DNA from: Gordonia sp. KTR9
Lineage (GTDB): Bacteria; Actinomycetota; Actinomycetes; Mycobacteriales; Mycobacteriaceae
Assembly: GCF_000143885.2 (NCBI RefSeq)
Contig: NC_018581.1
Coordinates: 1,302,001 to 1,366,000, forward strand
Direction of reading: 5' to 3'
Length of the DNA stretch: 64,000 nt
The translations under genes were made by a program, and so were the position numbers. Shown here piece by piece: positions 29,912-37,160 of this stretch (the stretch's first letter is position 1; the number at the start of each line of letters is the position of its first letter). The notes below the pieces were generated by a model. That model had not been told where the DNA came from and did not search any database. It saw nothing but the letters and a program-made list of their open reading frames with translations.

Positions 29912-29921
29912 GCGATCGCCC
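29899..29921 (+). terminator. Perfect 10-bp hairpin whose loop is the gltA2 stop codon
   Basis: GGGCGATCGC (29899-29908), TGA (29909-29911) and GCGATCGCCC (29912-29921) form an uninterrupted stem with the stop codon as loop. There is no T-run. It may reduce read-through into the FKBP gene or protect the gltA2 mRNA end. Confidence 0.5.
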
Positions 29922-29967
29922 GACGGACACGCCTGACCGCCGAACACCCGACTCAAAGGAGAGTCCA

Positions 29968-30336
29968 GTGACCAGCACCGAGAAGCCAACGGTCGAGTTC
30001 CAGGCGGGCCCCCCGCCGGCCGACCTGACCATCTCCGACCTCATCGTCGGCGAAGGTGCCGAAGCCGCTCGCGGCGGCATCGTCGACGTCCACTACGTCG
30101 GGGTCGACTACGAGACGGGCGAAGAGTTCGATTCGTCGTGGGACCGCGGCCAGTCGGCCAACTTCCCGCTGGACCGGTTGATCCCGGGCTGGCAGGAAGG
30201 CATCCCGGGAATGAAGGTCGGCGGACGCCGTCAGCTGACCGTTCCGCCCGAGCTGGCCTACGGCTCCGCCGGCGCGGGTCACCGACTCTCGGGACGGACG
30301 CTGGTGTTCGTCATCGACCTGCTCGGAGTGGGCTGA
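29968..30336 (+). CDS. FKBP-type peptidyl-prolyl cis-trans isomerase
   Basis: This 122-residue protein is a single cytosolic FKBP domain without signal peptide. Core residues are DVHYVGVDYETGEEFDSSWD, the substrate-pocket FPLDRLIPGWQEGIPGMKVG, and the C-terminal RRQLTVPPELAYGSAGAG with TLVFVIDLLGV. It catalyses proline isomerisation in protein folding. GGAGAG precedes GTG 29968. The linkage gltA2-FKBP is common in mycobacteria and relatives. Confidence 0.92.
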   Translation: MTSTEKPTVEFQAGPPPADLTISDLIVGEGAEAARGGIVDVHYVGVDYETGEEFDSSWDRGQSANFPLDRLIPGWQEGIPGMKVGGRRQLTVPPELAYGSAGAGHRLSGRTLVFVIDLLGVG

Positions 30337-31646
30337 CGTCCGCGACCTCACTGGTCTGGCTCCGGCGCGATCTGCGTCTGAGTGACCTCCCGCCGCTGGC
30401 CGCGGCCGCCTCGGGGACCGATTCGTCGGTCCTCGTGTGCTTTGTGGTGGACCCGAGGCTGGAGAAGTCCTCGGGTGAGCGGCGCCTGGCGTTCCTGTTC
30501 GACTCGCTGCGCGAGTTGGACGACAAGCTGGACGGCAAGTTGCTCGTCGTGCGGGGACGACCCGAGGTGGAGATCCCGAAGCTGGCCCACGCGGTCGACG
30601 CCGAACGGGTGCACATCTCCGAGGACTTCGCCCCGTTCGGCCGGCGACGCGACGAGGCCGTCGCCGATCGGCTCGGCGACATCGAGCTCGTGGCGACCGG
30701 TTCGCCGTACCTCGTCTCGCCCGGCCGGGTGACCAAGAACGACGGCGAGCCGTACAAGGTCTTCACCCCGTACTTCAACCGCTGGCGTGACCACGGGTGG
30801 CGCGCACCGGCCGATTCCTCGGTGCCTTCGGCGTCGATCGTCGACCCGTCGGATCTGTCGAAGACGGGACGCATCCGGGTTCCCGCCGCGCCGACGAAGC
30901 TGTCTATCCCCGCGGGCGAGGACGCGGCGACAGCGCGCTGGGCCGAGTTCGTCGACGACGGCCTCACGGATTACGACTCCGGACGCAACGACCCGGCGGG
31001 CGACAGCACGAGCCGGATGTCGGCGTACCTGAAGTACGGCAACATCCATCCCCGTACTCTCGCTGCCGATCTGGGCAACCAGAAGGGGAAGGGAGCGCAG
31101 GCATACCTGCGGGAGCTCGCGTTCCGCGACTTCTACGCCGATGTGCTCTATCACTGGCCACACAGCCTGTGGCACAACTGGAATCGTCAGTTCGACGGCA
31201 TCGACCTCGACACCGACGACAAGGCGTACGAGCGCTTCGACGCCTGGAAGGCCGGGCGGACCGGCTTTCCGCTCGTCGATGCCGGGATGCGTCAGCTCGC
31301 GGAGACCGGATACATGCACAACCGGGTGCGCATGGTCACCGCGTCCTTCCTCGTCAAGGATCTGCACCTGCCGTGGTGGTGGGGAGCCGAGTGGTTCCTC
31401 GAGCAGCTGGTAGACGGTGACATGGCGTCGAACAATCACGGCTGGCAGTGGGCGGCGGGCACGGGAACCGATGCGGCGCCGTACTTCCGGGTCTTCAACC
31501 CCGAGGCGCAGGCGAAGAAGTTCGATCCCGACGGCGAGTACGTCCGGCGGTGGGTGGGTGACATCGACGCCGACGATTATCCCGAGCCGATGGTCGATCA
31601 CAAGGCCGAGCGTGAGGAAGCGCTCCGTCGGTTCGGCCAGATCTAG
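30333..31646 (+). CDS. phrB: Deoxyribodipyrimidine photolyase (class I), apparent CTG start
   Basis: This flavoprotein of about 437 residues repairs cyclobutane pyrimidine dimers with light. The N-terminal antenna domain begins SLVWLRRDLRLSD. The FAD domain carries TSRMSAYLKYGNIHPRTL, FYADVLYHWPHSLW, and the signature NNHGWQWAAGTGTDAAPYFR with FNPEAQAKKFDPDGEYVRRW. No ATG, GTG or TTG exists in frame between 30138 and the middle of the first beta-strand. The natural N-terminus (MTSATSLVW, if CTG is read as Met) fits CTG 30333, which overlaps the FKBP stop as CTGA and has GGAG four bases upstream. Confidence 0.9.
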   Translation: MTSATSLVWLRRDLRLSDLPPLAAAASGTDSSVLVCFVVDPRLEKSSGERRLAFLFDSLRELDDKLDGKLLVVRGRPEVEIPKLAHAVDAERVHISEDFAPFGRRRDEAVADRLGDIELVATGSPYLVSPGRVTKNDGEPYKVFTPYFNRWRDHGWRAPADSSVPSASIVDPSDLSKTGRIRVPAAPTKLSIPAGEDAATARWAEFVDDGLTDYDSGRNDPAGDSTSRMSAYLKYGNIHPRTLAADLGNQKGKGAQAYLRELAFRDFYADVLYHWPHSLWHNWNRQFDGIDLDTDDKAYERFDAWKAGRTGFPLVDAGMRQLAETGYMHNRVRMVTASFLVKDLHLPWWWGAEWFLEQLVDGDMASNNHGWQWAAGTGTDAAPYFRVFNPEAQAKKFDPDGEYVRRWVGDIDADDYPEPMVDHKAEREEALRRFGQI

Positions 31647-31685
31647 TTCGCCGCAACGTCCCCCTGTCAATTGAGCGCCCCCACT

Positions 31686-31722
31686 GCTGGGTTGAGCAGC
31701 GACGAGCGTGTCGAAACCACCT
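31686..31722. repeat. REP-like element, left copy flanking the DUF222 gene
   Basis: The complement of this stretch reads AGGTGGTTTCGACACGCTCG and continues GCTCAACCCAGC. It matches, in inverted orientation, the element at 33640-33692 beyond the other end of the DUF222/HNH gene. Confidence 0.6.
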
Positions 31723-31788
31723 GCTGCACAGGAGGACTGCACTGCCCCGATCCAGCTCCGCTGTCCGTGGCTGCGAGGGATGAGATCT

Positions 31789-33456
31789 TCAGAAGGGTGG
31801 TGGGGCGAGGCGGTCGAGTTCTTCGCGGGCTCGTTTGTTGCGGGCGCGTTCTTGTCGCCGGCGGGCCAGTTTGGCGTCCAGTCGGCTGGTGGTGCGCTCC
31901 GAGTTGTCGGCGGAGGCGATGACGTGTGGGGTGGGTGGGGCTTGGGCGGCCTGTTCGAACCGGATTCGTCGCAGGTTGGGGAAGGTGTCCTCGAGGGTTT
32001 CGGCATCCCCGGGCAGGGTGACCCCTTCGGGGGTCTCGTACTCGGTGACCAGGCGGCCGTCTTCGTCGCGGTATTGCACGTCGACCCAGTCACCGTGGGT
32101 TTTGAGGAGGTGACTGGGGCGGCATTTGGCGTTGAGGTTCTCACTCGACGTCGCCCCACCCCGGGCGGGGTCGGTGTGGTCGTATTCGGTGACGTGGTCG
32201 AGATCGCATGCGAATGCCGTACGGGTGCAGCCGGGTTCGGTGCAATACCCGTCCCGCGCCCGCACGAAATCAGCGCACGACGCGGTCGGCCGGTACCCGT
32301 TGCCAGGATGGGTTGCCGGGTAAACCACTGCTACCGATGCGGTGGTGTCGCCGGGCTCACCGTCCGATCGAGTTGTGGCGCCACCGTTGTCGTCGTCGGC
32401 TCGTGTGTCTTCGGCTGGTGCCGGGTGTTGGGCGGTCCGCCGGTGATCGTCGTCGTTGGTGGCGACGTAGGTGGGTTGGGTGCGGGCCGGGGTGACCGGG
32501 GACAGCGTGGCGTCCGGGCGGGCGGCGAGGTCACGCACATGCTCGTCGCTGATGATGCCGTGCTCGTCGAGGAACCCCACCCCCGGCGCCCCCGCGAGGG
32601 TGGCGGCGTCGGTGACCACATGGATCACTATCTCGGCGCGCACCGCCTCGAGGACACCCTGCGGGTCGGGAATGTCGGCAGTGCAGGGCTCGTCGTCGGC
32701 GCACTGGCACTCGAATGCCGTGCGGGTCAACAGCGCGAACATCGCATCGGACTGGCGGTGCCCGCGCTTGCGCCCGTCTCGTTTGCATACCGCATCAGCG
32801 AGGACGCTGACAGCTTTGGCTGAGATCCGCACGTTCTCTGCCGACATGACGGCGGTGAGTTCGGCGGTGCCGTCGGGCAGTTCGTGGGTCCACACCCCAC
32901 GTTGGTCCATCGCGTCTTTGCGGCGTTGGCGTACCGCATCCGGATCGTGGCGGAACACGAGGCGGTCGACCATGTCCCGCAACCGCGCCCGATCCCACAC
33001 ACCGCTGCGGCGGCGCAGAGTATCGGCGATCTCGGCGTCGAGGGCGGGGATGACGGGGTCGTCGGCGGGGATCAGCTCGGTGCGGGAGAGGATCAGCCGG
33101 ATCTGCCACTGCGACAGGACCCCGTCACGCAAGGTGTCCGCGGTGTCGGGGAGCCGGTCACGCAGGGCGATTGCCTCGTCGATCAAGATTTCGGCCCGCC
33201 GACGCGACACCGCGGCTTGGCGGGCGATCCGGGCGGCGCAGTCGGCGTGGCCGTCCATCACGAAGCCTGAGGCGCTGGTGGTGACGAGCCGGTCGGTCAT
33301 CGCCGCGATCGTCTGATATCGATGCCAGGCGAGATAGGACTCTCCGCGTCGGGTGGCGTCGAGGCCGGCCATCAACATGACCATGTCGGTCTCGGCCGCG
33401 CGGGCAGGATCGACCCCGGCGACGAACTCGCCCGGTAGATCGGTCCACACCCTCAC
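31789..33456 (-). CDS. DUF222 / 13E12-repeat-family protein with C-terminal HNH endonuclease domain
   Basis: This 555-residue protein has an N-terminal DUF222 region (LDATRRGESYLAWHRYQTIA, GHADCAARIARQAAVSRRRA). The middle is helical, with SQWQIRLILSRT and a low-complexity linker. The HNH domain near residues 420-475 shows CTEPGCTRTAFACDLDHVTE with later N and H residues (ENLNAKCRPSHLLKTHGDW). Such proteins are encoded in many copies per genome in Mycobacteriales (REP13E12 in M. tuberculosis) and are regarded as selfish or mobile elements. The inverted repeats outside the gene support this. GTG 33456 is the longest start; the true start could be internal. Confidence 0.88.
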   Translation of the reverse strand: MRVWTDLPGEFVAGVDPARAAETDMVMLMAGLDATRRGESYLAWHRYQTIAAMTDRLVTTSASGFVMDGHADCAARIARQAAVSRRRAEILIDEAIALRDRLPDTADTLRDGVLSQWQIRLILSRTELIPADDPVIPALDAEIADTLRRRSGVWDRARLRDMVDRLVFRHDPDAVRQRRKDAMDQRGVWTHELPDGTAELTAVMSAENVRISAKAVSVLADAVCKRDGRKRGHRQSDAMFALLTRTAFECQCADDEPCTADIPDPQGVLEAVRAEIVIHVVTDAATLAGAPGVGFLDEHGIISDEHVRDLAARPDATLSPVTPARTQPTYVATNDDDHRRTAQHPAPAEDTRADDDNGGATTRSDGEPGDTTASVAVVYPATHPGNGYRPTASCADFVRARDGYCTEPGCTRTAFACDLDHVTEYDHTDPARGGATSSENLNAKCRPSHLLKTHGDWVDVQYRDEDGRLVTEYETPEGVTLPGDAETLEDTFPNLRRIRFEQAAQAPPTPHVIASADNSERTTSRLDAKLARRRQERARNKRAREELDRLAPPPF

Positions 33457-33639
33457 AACGCCCCCGACGCCTGTTTCGTCACCCGCCTCGACCAGGGTGA
33501 TCCGCTACAGACCAATGTAAACCCGACCACCGACAACCTTTTCCCGATCTCAGCAGACGACGTCGTCGTGGTCGAAACGGGTTCCGGGCGTTGCGGAATG
33601 GGGCGGCCGGGTTGGCGACGCCTGAGTTCCTCGGGTCGC

Positions 33640-33692
33640 CAGGTGGTTTCGACTCGGCGCCTCGCTACGCTCGGTGCCGGCTCAACCAGCGG
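33640..33692. repeat. REP-like element, right copy flanking the DUF222 gene
   Basis: The element begins AGGTGGTTTCGACTCGGCGC and ends GGCTCAACCAGCGG, the inverted counterpart of 31686-31722. Its second half is the seed of the tandem array that follows. Confidence 0.6.
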
Positions 33693-33915
33693 GGGGACGG
33701 ACGCCTCGCTACGCTCGGTGCCGGCTCAACCAGCGGGGGGACGGACGCCTCGCTACGCTCGGTGCCGGCTCAACCAGCGGGGGGACGGACGCCTCGCTAC
33801 GCTCGGTGCCGGCTCAACCAGCGGGGGGACGGACGCCTCGCTACGCTCGGTGCCGGCTCAACCAGCGGGGGGACGGACGCCTCGCTACGCTCGGTGCCGG
33901 CTCAACCAGCGGGGG
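33661..33915. repeat. 44-bp tandem repeat, about six nearly identical units
   Basis: Units starting CTCGCTACGCTCGGTGCCGG begin at 33661, 33705, 33749, 33793, 33837 and 33881; the last is truncated and diverges after CAGCGGGGG. Copies are essentially identical, implying recent expansion by slippage or unequal crossing-over. Because 44 is not a multiple of three and the unit has no stop codon on the plus strand, all three forward frames stay open across it. There are no spacers, so this is not a CRISPR. Confidence 0.92.
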
Positions 33916-33961
33916 AGGGGTTCCTCGCTCCGATCGGGGCTCTCAACCAACAGTGGGCGTT

Positions 33962-34000
33962 ACGAAGGGTCCTGCCACGCATCGCAACAGGACCCTTCGT
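33962..34000 (-). terminator. 13-bp-stem hairpin downstream of the ABC-2 permease gene
   Basis: ACGAAGGGTCCTG (33962-33974) and its exact complement (33988-34000) enclose a 13-base loop, 30 bases beyond the permease stop on the minus strand. The arm contains the GAAGGGTC motif also seen in the repeat near 7.3 kb. Confidence 0.65.
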
Positions 34001-34030
34001 GAACCTCGCTCCTCAGGGGGCAGAGGTGCC

Positions 34031-35272
34031 TCAGCGGGCGAGCTTGAGCACCTCACCCCAGCCGATGCGCGATCCGGTGCGCAGGATGGAGCGCTGGTAG
34101 ATCCGCGCCGCGATCCAGGTGGCGGCCGCGCAGGCCGCACCCATCAGACCGAACGTCACGATGATCTGCACGGCATCGGTGTCGCCGGTGGCGATGCGCA
34201 TCGGCATGAGCGCCGCGCTGAACGGCGGAATCCAGCTCAGCACCTGCACGAAGGTCGAGTCCATCGACTGCGCGCCGAAGATGCCCGAGTACATGACCGC
34301 GACGGCCAGGAACGTCAGCGGCGCCGACGAGGAGTTGAGCTCTTCCTGGCGGGACACGATGGCCCCCGTCGCGGCATACAACGAGGCGAAGAACAGGAAC
34401 CCGAGCAGGAACCAGGCGATGACCGCGGCGAACATCCCGATCGCCGCGCTGGGCAGCGTCAGAATCCCGGTCGCGGTGCCCGCGATCAGTGCGGTGGCAC
34501 CGAGTAGCAACACCTGCGACAGGGCGACGGCCCCGATCCCGATGATCTTGCCCCACAACAGATGCAGCGGCTTGATCGTCGCCAGCAACAACTCCACGAC
34601 CCGCGACGTCTTCTCCTCGACGACGCCGACGGCGACCATCGTGCCACCCATCATGATCGCGGTCACCAGCAAGATCACGCCGACGAGTGCGATCACCAGG
34701 CGCTGACCCTCGTCTGGCTTGTCCGGCTGGGTCTTCTCCACCGCGATGGTGACCGCAGGCAACGATGCCGCGTCCACCCCGCGATCGGCCAGTGCCTCGG
34801 TCAGGTTGACCTGTGCGACAGCGGATCTGATCGCTCCCTCGACGGCCGGGTCGACGCCGCTCTTGCCGATGATCACGTAGGTACCGGGAGTGTCGCCGGG
34901 GACCAGTGCGGCCGCGACATCTCCGTCGGTGACACGTGTGCGTGCCTCCTCGGCGGAGTCCACCGCCTCGGTCGTGATGGTGGTCCCGGCCGACTCGCCC
35001 ACGGACACGATGGACTCGGTGACGGCAGTCGGTTGTCCGACGACCGCAACCTTTTCGGCGTCATCGCCCCCGGCGAAGAGGTTGATGACGATGGCACCGA
35101 CCACGATGACCACCATCAGCAGGCTGGTGCTGATGACGAACGACTTGGTCTTGGCTCGGGTCGCGATCTCTCGTCCGGCCACCAGCCGGATCGCCTGTGC
35201 GGCAGACGCCCTGGGGCCGGTGCCGGGACCGGTGGCCGCGGGGGTGGGCGAAACTTCTCGTAGTGTGCTCAT
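34031..35272 (-). CDS. ABC-2-type exporter permease (NatB-like)
   Basis: This 413-residue protein has one N-terminal membrane helix (SFVISTSLLMVVIVVGAIVI), a ~140-residue extracytoplasmic domain and a C-terminal bundle of five to six helices. EEKTSRVVELLLATIKPLHLLWGKIIGIG is the hallmark of NatB/ABC-2 permeases ('EEK..R..E.LL....P..LL.GK'). It should pair with the ATPase encoded upstream, to which it is coupled by an ATGA overlap. The family exports ions, peptides or drugs; no substrate can be assigned. A hairpin terminator follows. Confidence 0.85.
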   Translation of the reverse strand: MSTLREVSPTPAATGPGTGPRASAAQAIRLVAGREIATRAKTKSFVISTSLLMVVIVVGAIVINLFAGGDDAEKVAVVGQPTAVTESIVSVGESAGTTITTEAVDSAEEARTRVTDGDVAAALVPGDTPGTYVIIGKSGVDPAVEGAIRSAVAQVNLTEALADRGVDAASLPAVTIAVEKTQPDKPDEGQRLVIALVGVILLVTAIMMGGTMVAVGVVEEKTSRVVELLLATIKPLHLLWGKIIGIGAVALSQVLLLGATALIAGTATGILTLPSAAIGMFAAVIAWFLLGFLFFASLYAATGAIVSRQEELNSSSAPLTFLAVAVMYSGIFGAQSMDSTFVQVLSWIPPFSAALMPMRIATGDTDAVQIIVTFGLMGAACAAATWIAARIYQRSILRTGSRIGWGEVLKLAR

Positions 35273-36165
35273 GCGGACACCACCTCTCGGAACAGGTCGG
35301 TCAGGGACGGTGTGGAGGTCGCGAACCGGTGGACCGGGCCATGATTCAGCGCGGTCGACAGGATCAACTGATCGTCGGCGACCTCGGGGTCGATCAGGAG
35401 GCGGGTCGTCTCGCCGTAGTCGACACCGCGGACCCCGGGGAGGGCATCGGCCCATGCGACGTCGGACCGGGGGCCGCTGACCTCGAGGGTGACCCCGTCG
35501 CGGGAACGCAGGTCGTCGACGGTGCCCAGGGCCCGCATCTCACCGCGGGTGATGATGCCCACCCGGTCGCAGAGCCGTTGGACGAGGTCGAGCTGATGCG
35601 AGGAGAAGATGACCGGGATGCCTTCGGCCGCCTTCTCTTTGAGCACGTCGCTCATGACGTCGACGGCGACCGGGTCGAGGCCGGAGAACGGTTCGTCGAG
35701 CACCAGTACGGCCGGGTCGTGCACGAGGGCGGCCGCGAGCTGGACACGCTGTTGATTGCCGAGGCTGAGGTCGGCGACGTTGTCGTCGTAGCGCGCCCCG
35801 ACGCCGAGCCGGTCGGTCCAGCGCCGGACGGAGTCCTCCGCCTCCGCCGCGGACATGCCGTGCAGCTTCGCGAGGAAGGTGAGTTGTTCGCCCACCTTCA
35901 TCTTCGGGTACAGGCCGCGTTCCTCGGGCATGTACCCGATGTGGCGACGTAGATCCAGGTCGATCGGGCGATCGCCCAGGCGGACCTCACCGGCGTCTGC
36001 CGACAGCACGCCGAGGATGATGCGCATCGTCGTGGACTTGCCTGCGCCGTTGCTCCCGACGAAGCCGAATATCTCACCGGGGTCGACGTCAAAGGTCATG
36101 TCGTGCAATGCGACAAGGTCTCCGTAGCGCTTATGGAGCCCGTCGACGATCAGCGGCGCGGTCAT
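35269..36165 (-). CDS. ABC exporter ATP-binding protein (NatA-like)
   Basis: This 298-residue ATPase has Walker A GSNGAGKSTTM, Q-loop region GYMPEERGLYPKMKVGEQL, signature LSLGNQQRVQLA, Walker B AVLVLDEPFSGLDP and switch His in FSSHQLDLV. The 'MPEERGLYPKM' and 'SLGNQQRVQLAAAL' forms are characteristic of NatA-type ATPases. A C-terminal extension of ~80 residues carries a small regulatory domain (VTLEVSGP...). It starts inside the stop of the membrane-protein gene and overlaps the permease gene. Confidence 0.9.
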   Translation of the reverse strand: MTAPLIVDGLHKRYGDLVALHDMTFDVDPGEIFGFVGSNGAGKSTTMRIILGVLSADAGEVRLGDRPIDLDLRRHIGYMPEERGLYPKMKVGEQLTFLAKLHGMSAAEAEDSVRRWTDRLGVGARYDDNVADLSLGNQQRVQLAAALVHDPAVLVLDEPFSGLDPVAVDVMSDVLKEKAAEGIPVIFSSHQLDLVQRLCDRVGIITRGEMRALGTVDDLRSRDGVTLEVSGPRSDVAWADALPGVRGVDYGETTRLLIDPEVADDQLILSTALNHGPVHRFATSTPSLTDLFREVVSA

Positions 36166-36794
36166 GGCGCACTCTCCTGGTTGTCGGTGATGGTCGGGTG
36201 GTCATCGATGGCGGACGGTTTCCGCATCGCGTCGAGGTCTTCGGGGTCTGGGTCGGCCATCCACCAGGCGATGAGCATCGTCGGTACGGAGATCGCGGCG
36301 ACGACGAGGGTGATCAGCAGGATGGCGCAGCCGTATACCCATTGGCCGGGCACCTCGTCGCGGAAGCTGAGGACGATCAGTACCGCGTAGGGGATGAACA
36401 TCAGGGAGTACAGCACGACGAAACCGATGGCGCGTGCCGAGTTGCGTTGCGCCACCTGTATTTCGTCCAATGCGGTGACCGGGGTGTCCGCGATGGACCC
36501 GGTGACGATCCGCAGCAGCGACAGCGTCGTCAGCAGACCGACGAGGCCGACGGCAAAGGGGATCAGGAACCACCCGGTGTTCAGGAAGGCGAAGACCGAA
36601 CTGATCACGAGCAGTGTCGAGAAGAACGCCTGCAGCAGCACGAGTCGGCGAAACGTCCGGCGGGTGCGCCAGGACACGAGCCAATGTGAGTACTTGGAGT
36701 TGAACTCCTGGTGCCGGCGACCACGCCACTCCTCGTAGCGTCGCCACACAGCGGGGGTTGCCTCCTCGGGGATCGCTGAGTTCGGATTGTTCAT
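36162..36794 (-). CDS. Four-helix membrane protein of unknown function
   Basis: The 210-residue protein has a hydrophilic, Arg/Trp-rich N-terminus (~45 residues, WRRYEEWRGRRHQEFNSKYS). Four hydrophobic segments follow (about residues 52-72, 77-95, 122-142 and 150-172) and a charged acidic tail. No family was recognised. Its ATG overlaps the regulator stop (TGATG) and its TGA overlaps the ATPase start, so it is an integral part of the regulator-exporter operon. It may act as a sensor or accessory membrane subunit. Confidence 0.75.
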   Translation of the reverse strand: MNNPNSAIPEEATPAVWRRYEEWRGRRHQEFNSKYSHWLVSWRTRRTFRRLVLLQAFFSTLLVISSVFAFLNTGWFLIPFAVGLVGLLTTLSLLRIVTGSIADTPVTALDEIQVAQRNSARAIGFVVLYSLMFIPYAVLIVLSFRDEVPGQWVYGCAILLITLVVAAISVPTMLIAWWMADPDPEDLDAMRKPSAIDDHPTITDNQESAP

Positions 36795-37114
36795 CACAGT
36801 CCTCCGGGATCGTCGGTGTGGGGGCGGTCGGCGCGGGCGCGGTGGGGGATCGTCTCGCGCCGGTAGAGCTCCGCCGACATCGCACTGAACTCGGTGCGGC
36901 TGAACACGGCTTCGACGGGAAGGTCGAAGACATCGCAGATCCGGAACGCCAGGTCGAGGCTCGGATAGTTGTCGCCCCGTTCGAGTGCGCCCACCGATTG
37001 GACGTTGATCCCGACGAGTTCGGCCAGCTGGGCTCTCGACATCTGCCGTTCTGCACGTAGCACGCCGATGCGGTTGTAGATGGGGAGCTTTTCCCCTCGG
37101 CGTATTGGACTCAC
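36794..37114 (-). CDS. Small XRE-family (Cro/CI-type HTH) regulator
   Basis: This 106-residue protein has an HTH_3 domain at about residues 15-70: YNRIGVLRAERQMSRAQLAE, VGINVQSVGALERGDNYPSL and AFRICDVFDLPVEAVFSRTE. This is the compact YgzD-like regulator type that controls adjacent ABC exporters. GTG 37114 was chosen as the closest start to the domain. It leads the operon, and a perfect 6+4+6 palindrome lies 11-26 bases upstream of the start, ideally placed for autoregulation. Confidence 0.8.
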   Translation of the reverse strand: MSPIRRGEKLPIYNRIGVLRAERQMSRAQLAELVGINVQSVGALERGDNYPSLDLAFRICDVFDLPVEAVFSRTEFSAMSAELYRRETIPHRARADRPHTDDPGGL

Positions 37115-37124
37115 CCGATCTAGT

Positions 37125-37140
37125 GTTGTGAAAACACAAC
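37125..37140. promoter_or_regulatory. Palindromic operator candidate for the XRE regulator
   Basis: GTTGTGAAAACACAAC has six-base perfect arms around AAAA, in an A/T-rich island (AAAACACAACAACATGT) that stands out from the flanks. It sits directly before the XRE start and just after the end of the neighbouring flavoprotein gene. Confidence 0.55.
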
Positions 37141-37160
37141 AACATGTCAAGCGGAGGGAA

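Larger units (their letters stand above)
33457..34030. other. 574-bp intergenic region: REP element, 44-bp tandem array, terminator
   Basis: From left to right it holds A/T-richer promoter-like sequence upstream of the DUF222 gene, the right REP copy (33640-33692), six units of a 44-bp repeat (33661-33915) and the hairpin terminator of the ABC exporter operon (33962-34000). Reading frames crossing it encode only the repeat and are not genes. Confidence 0.8.

Noticed and set aside
30348..32159. A 603-residue minus-strand frame.
   Set aside because: It is the antisense of the photolyase and of part of the HNH gene, with no family resemblance.
33661..33915. Possible CRISPR array.
   Set aside because: Repeat units abut directly with no unique spacers and there are no cas genes.
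33568..34507. Repetitive proteins of 145-277 residues with a 44-residue period across the tandem array.
   Set aside because: They exist in all three frames only because the 44-bp unit lacks stops. They have no ribosome site and run into the exporter genes in antisense.
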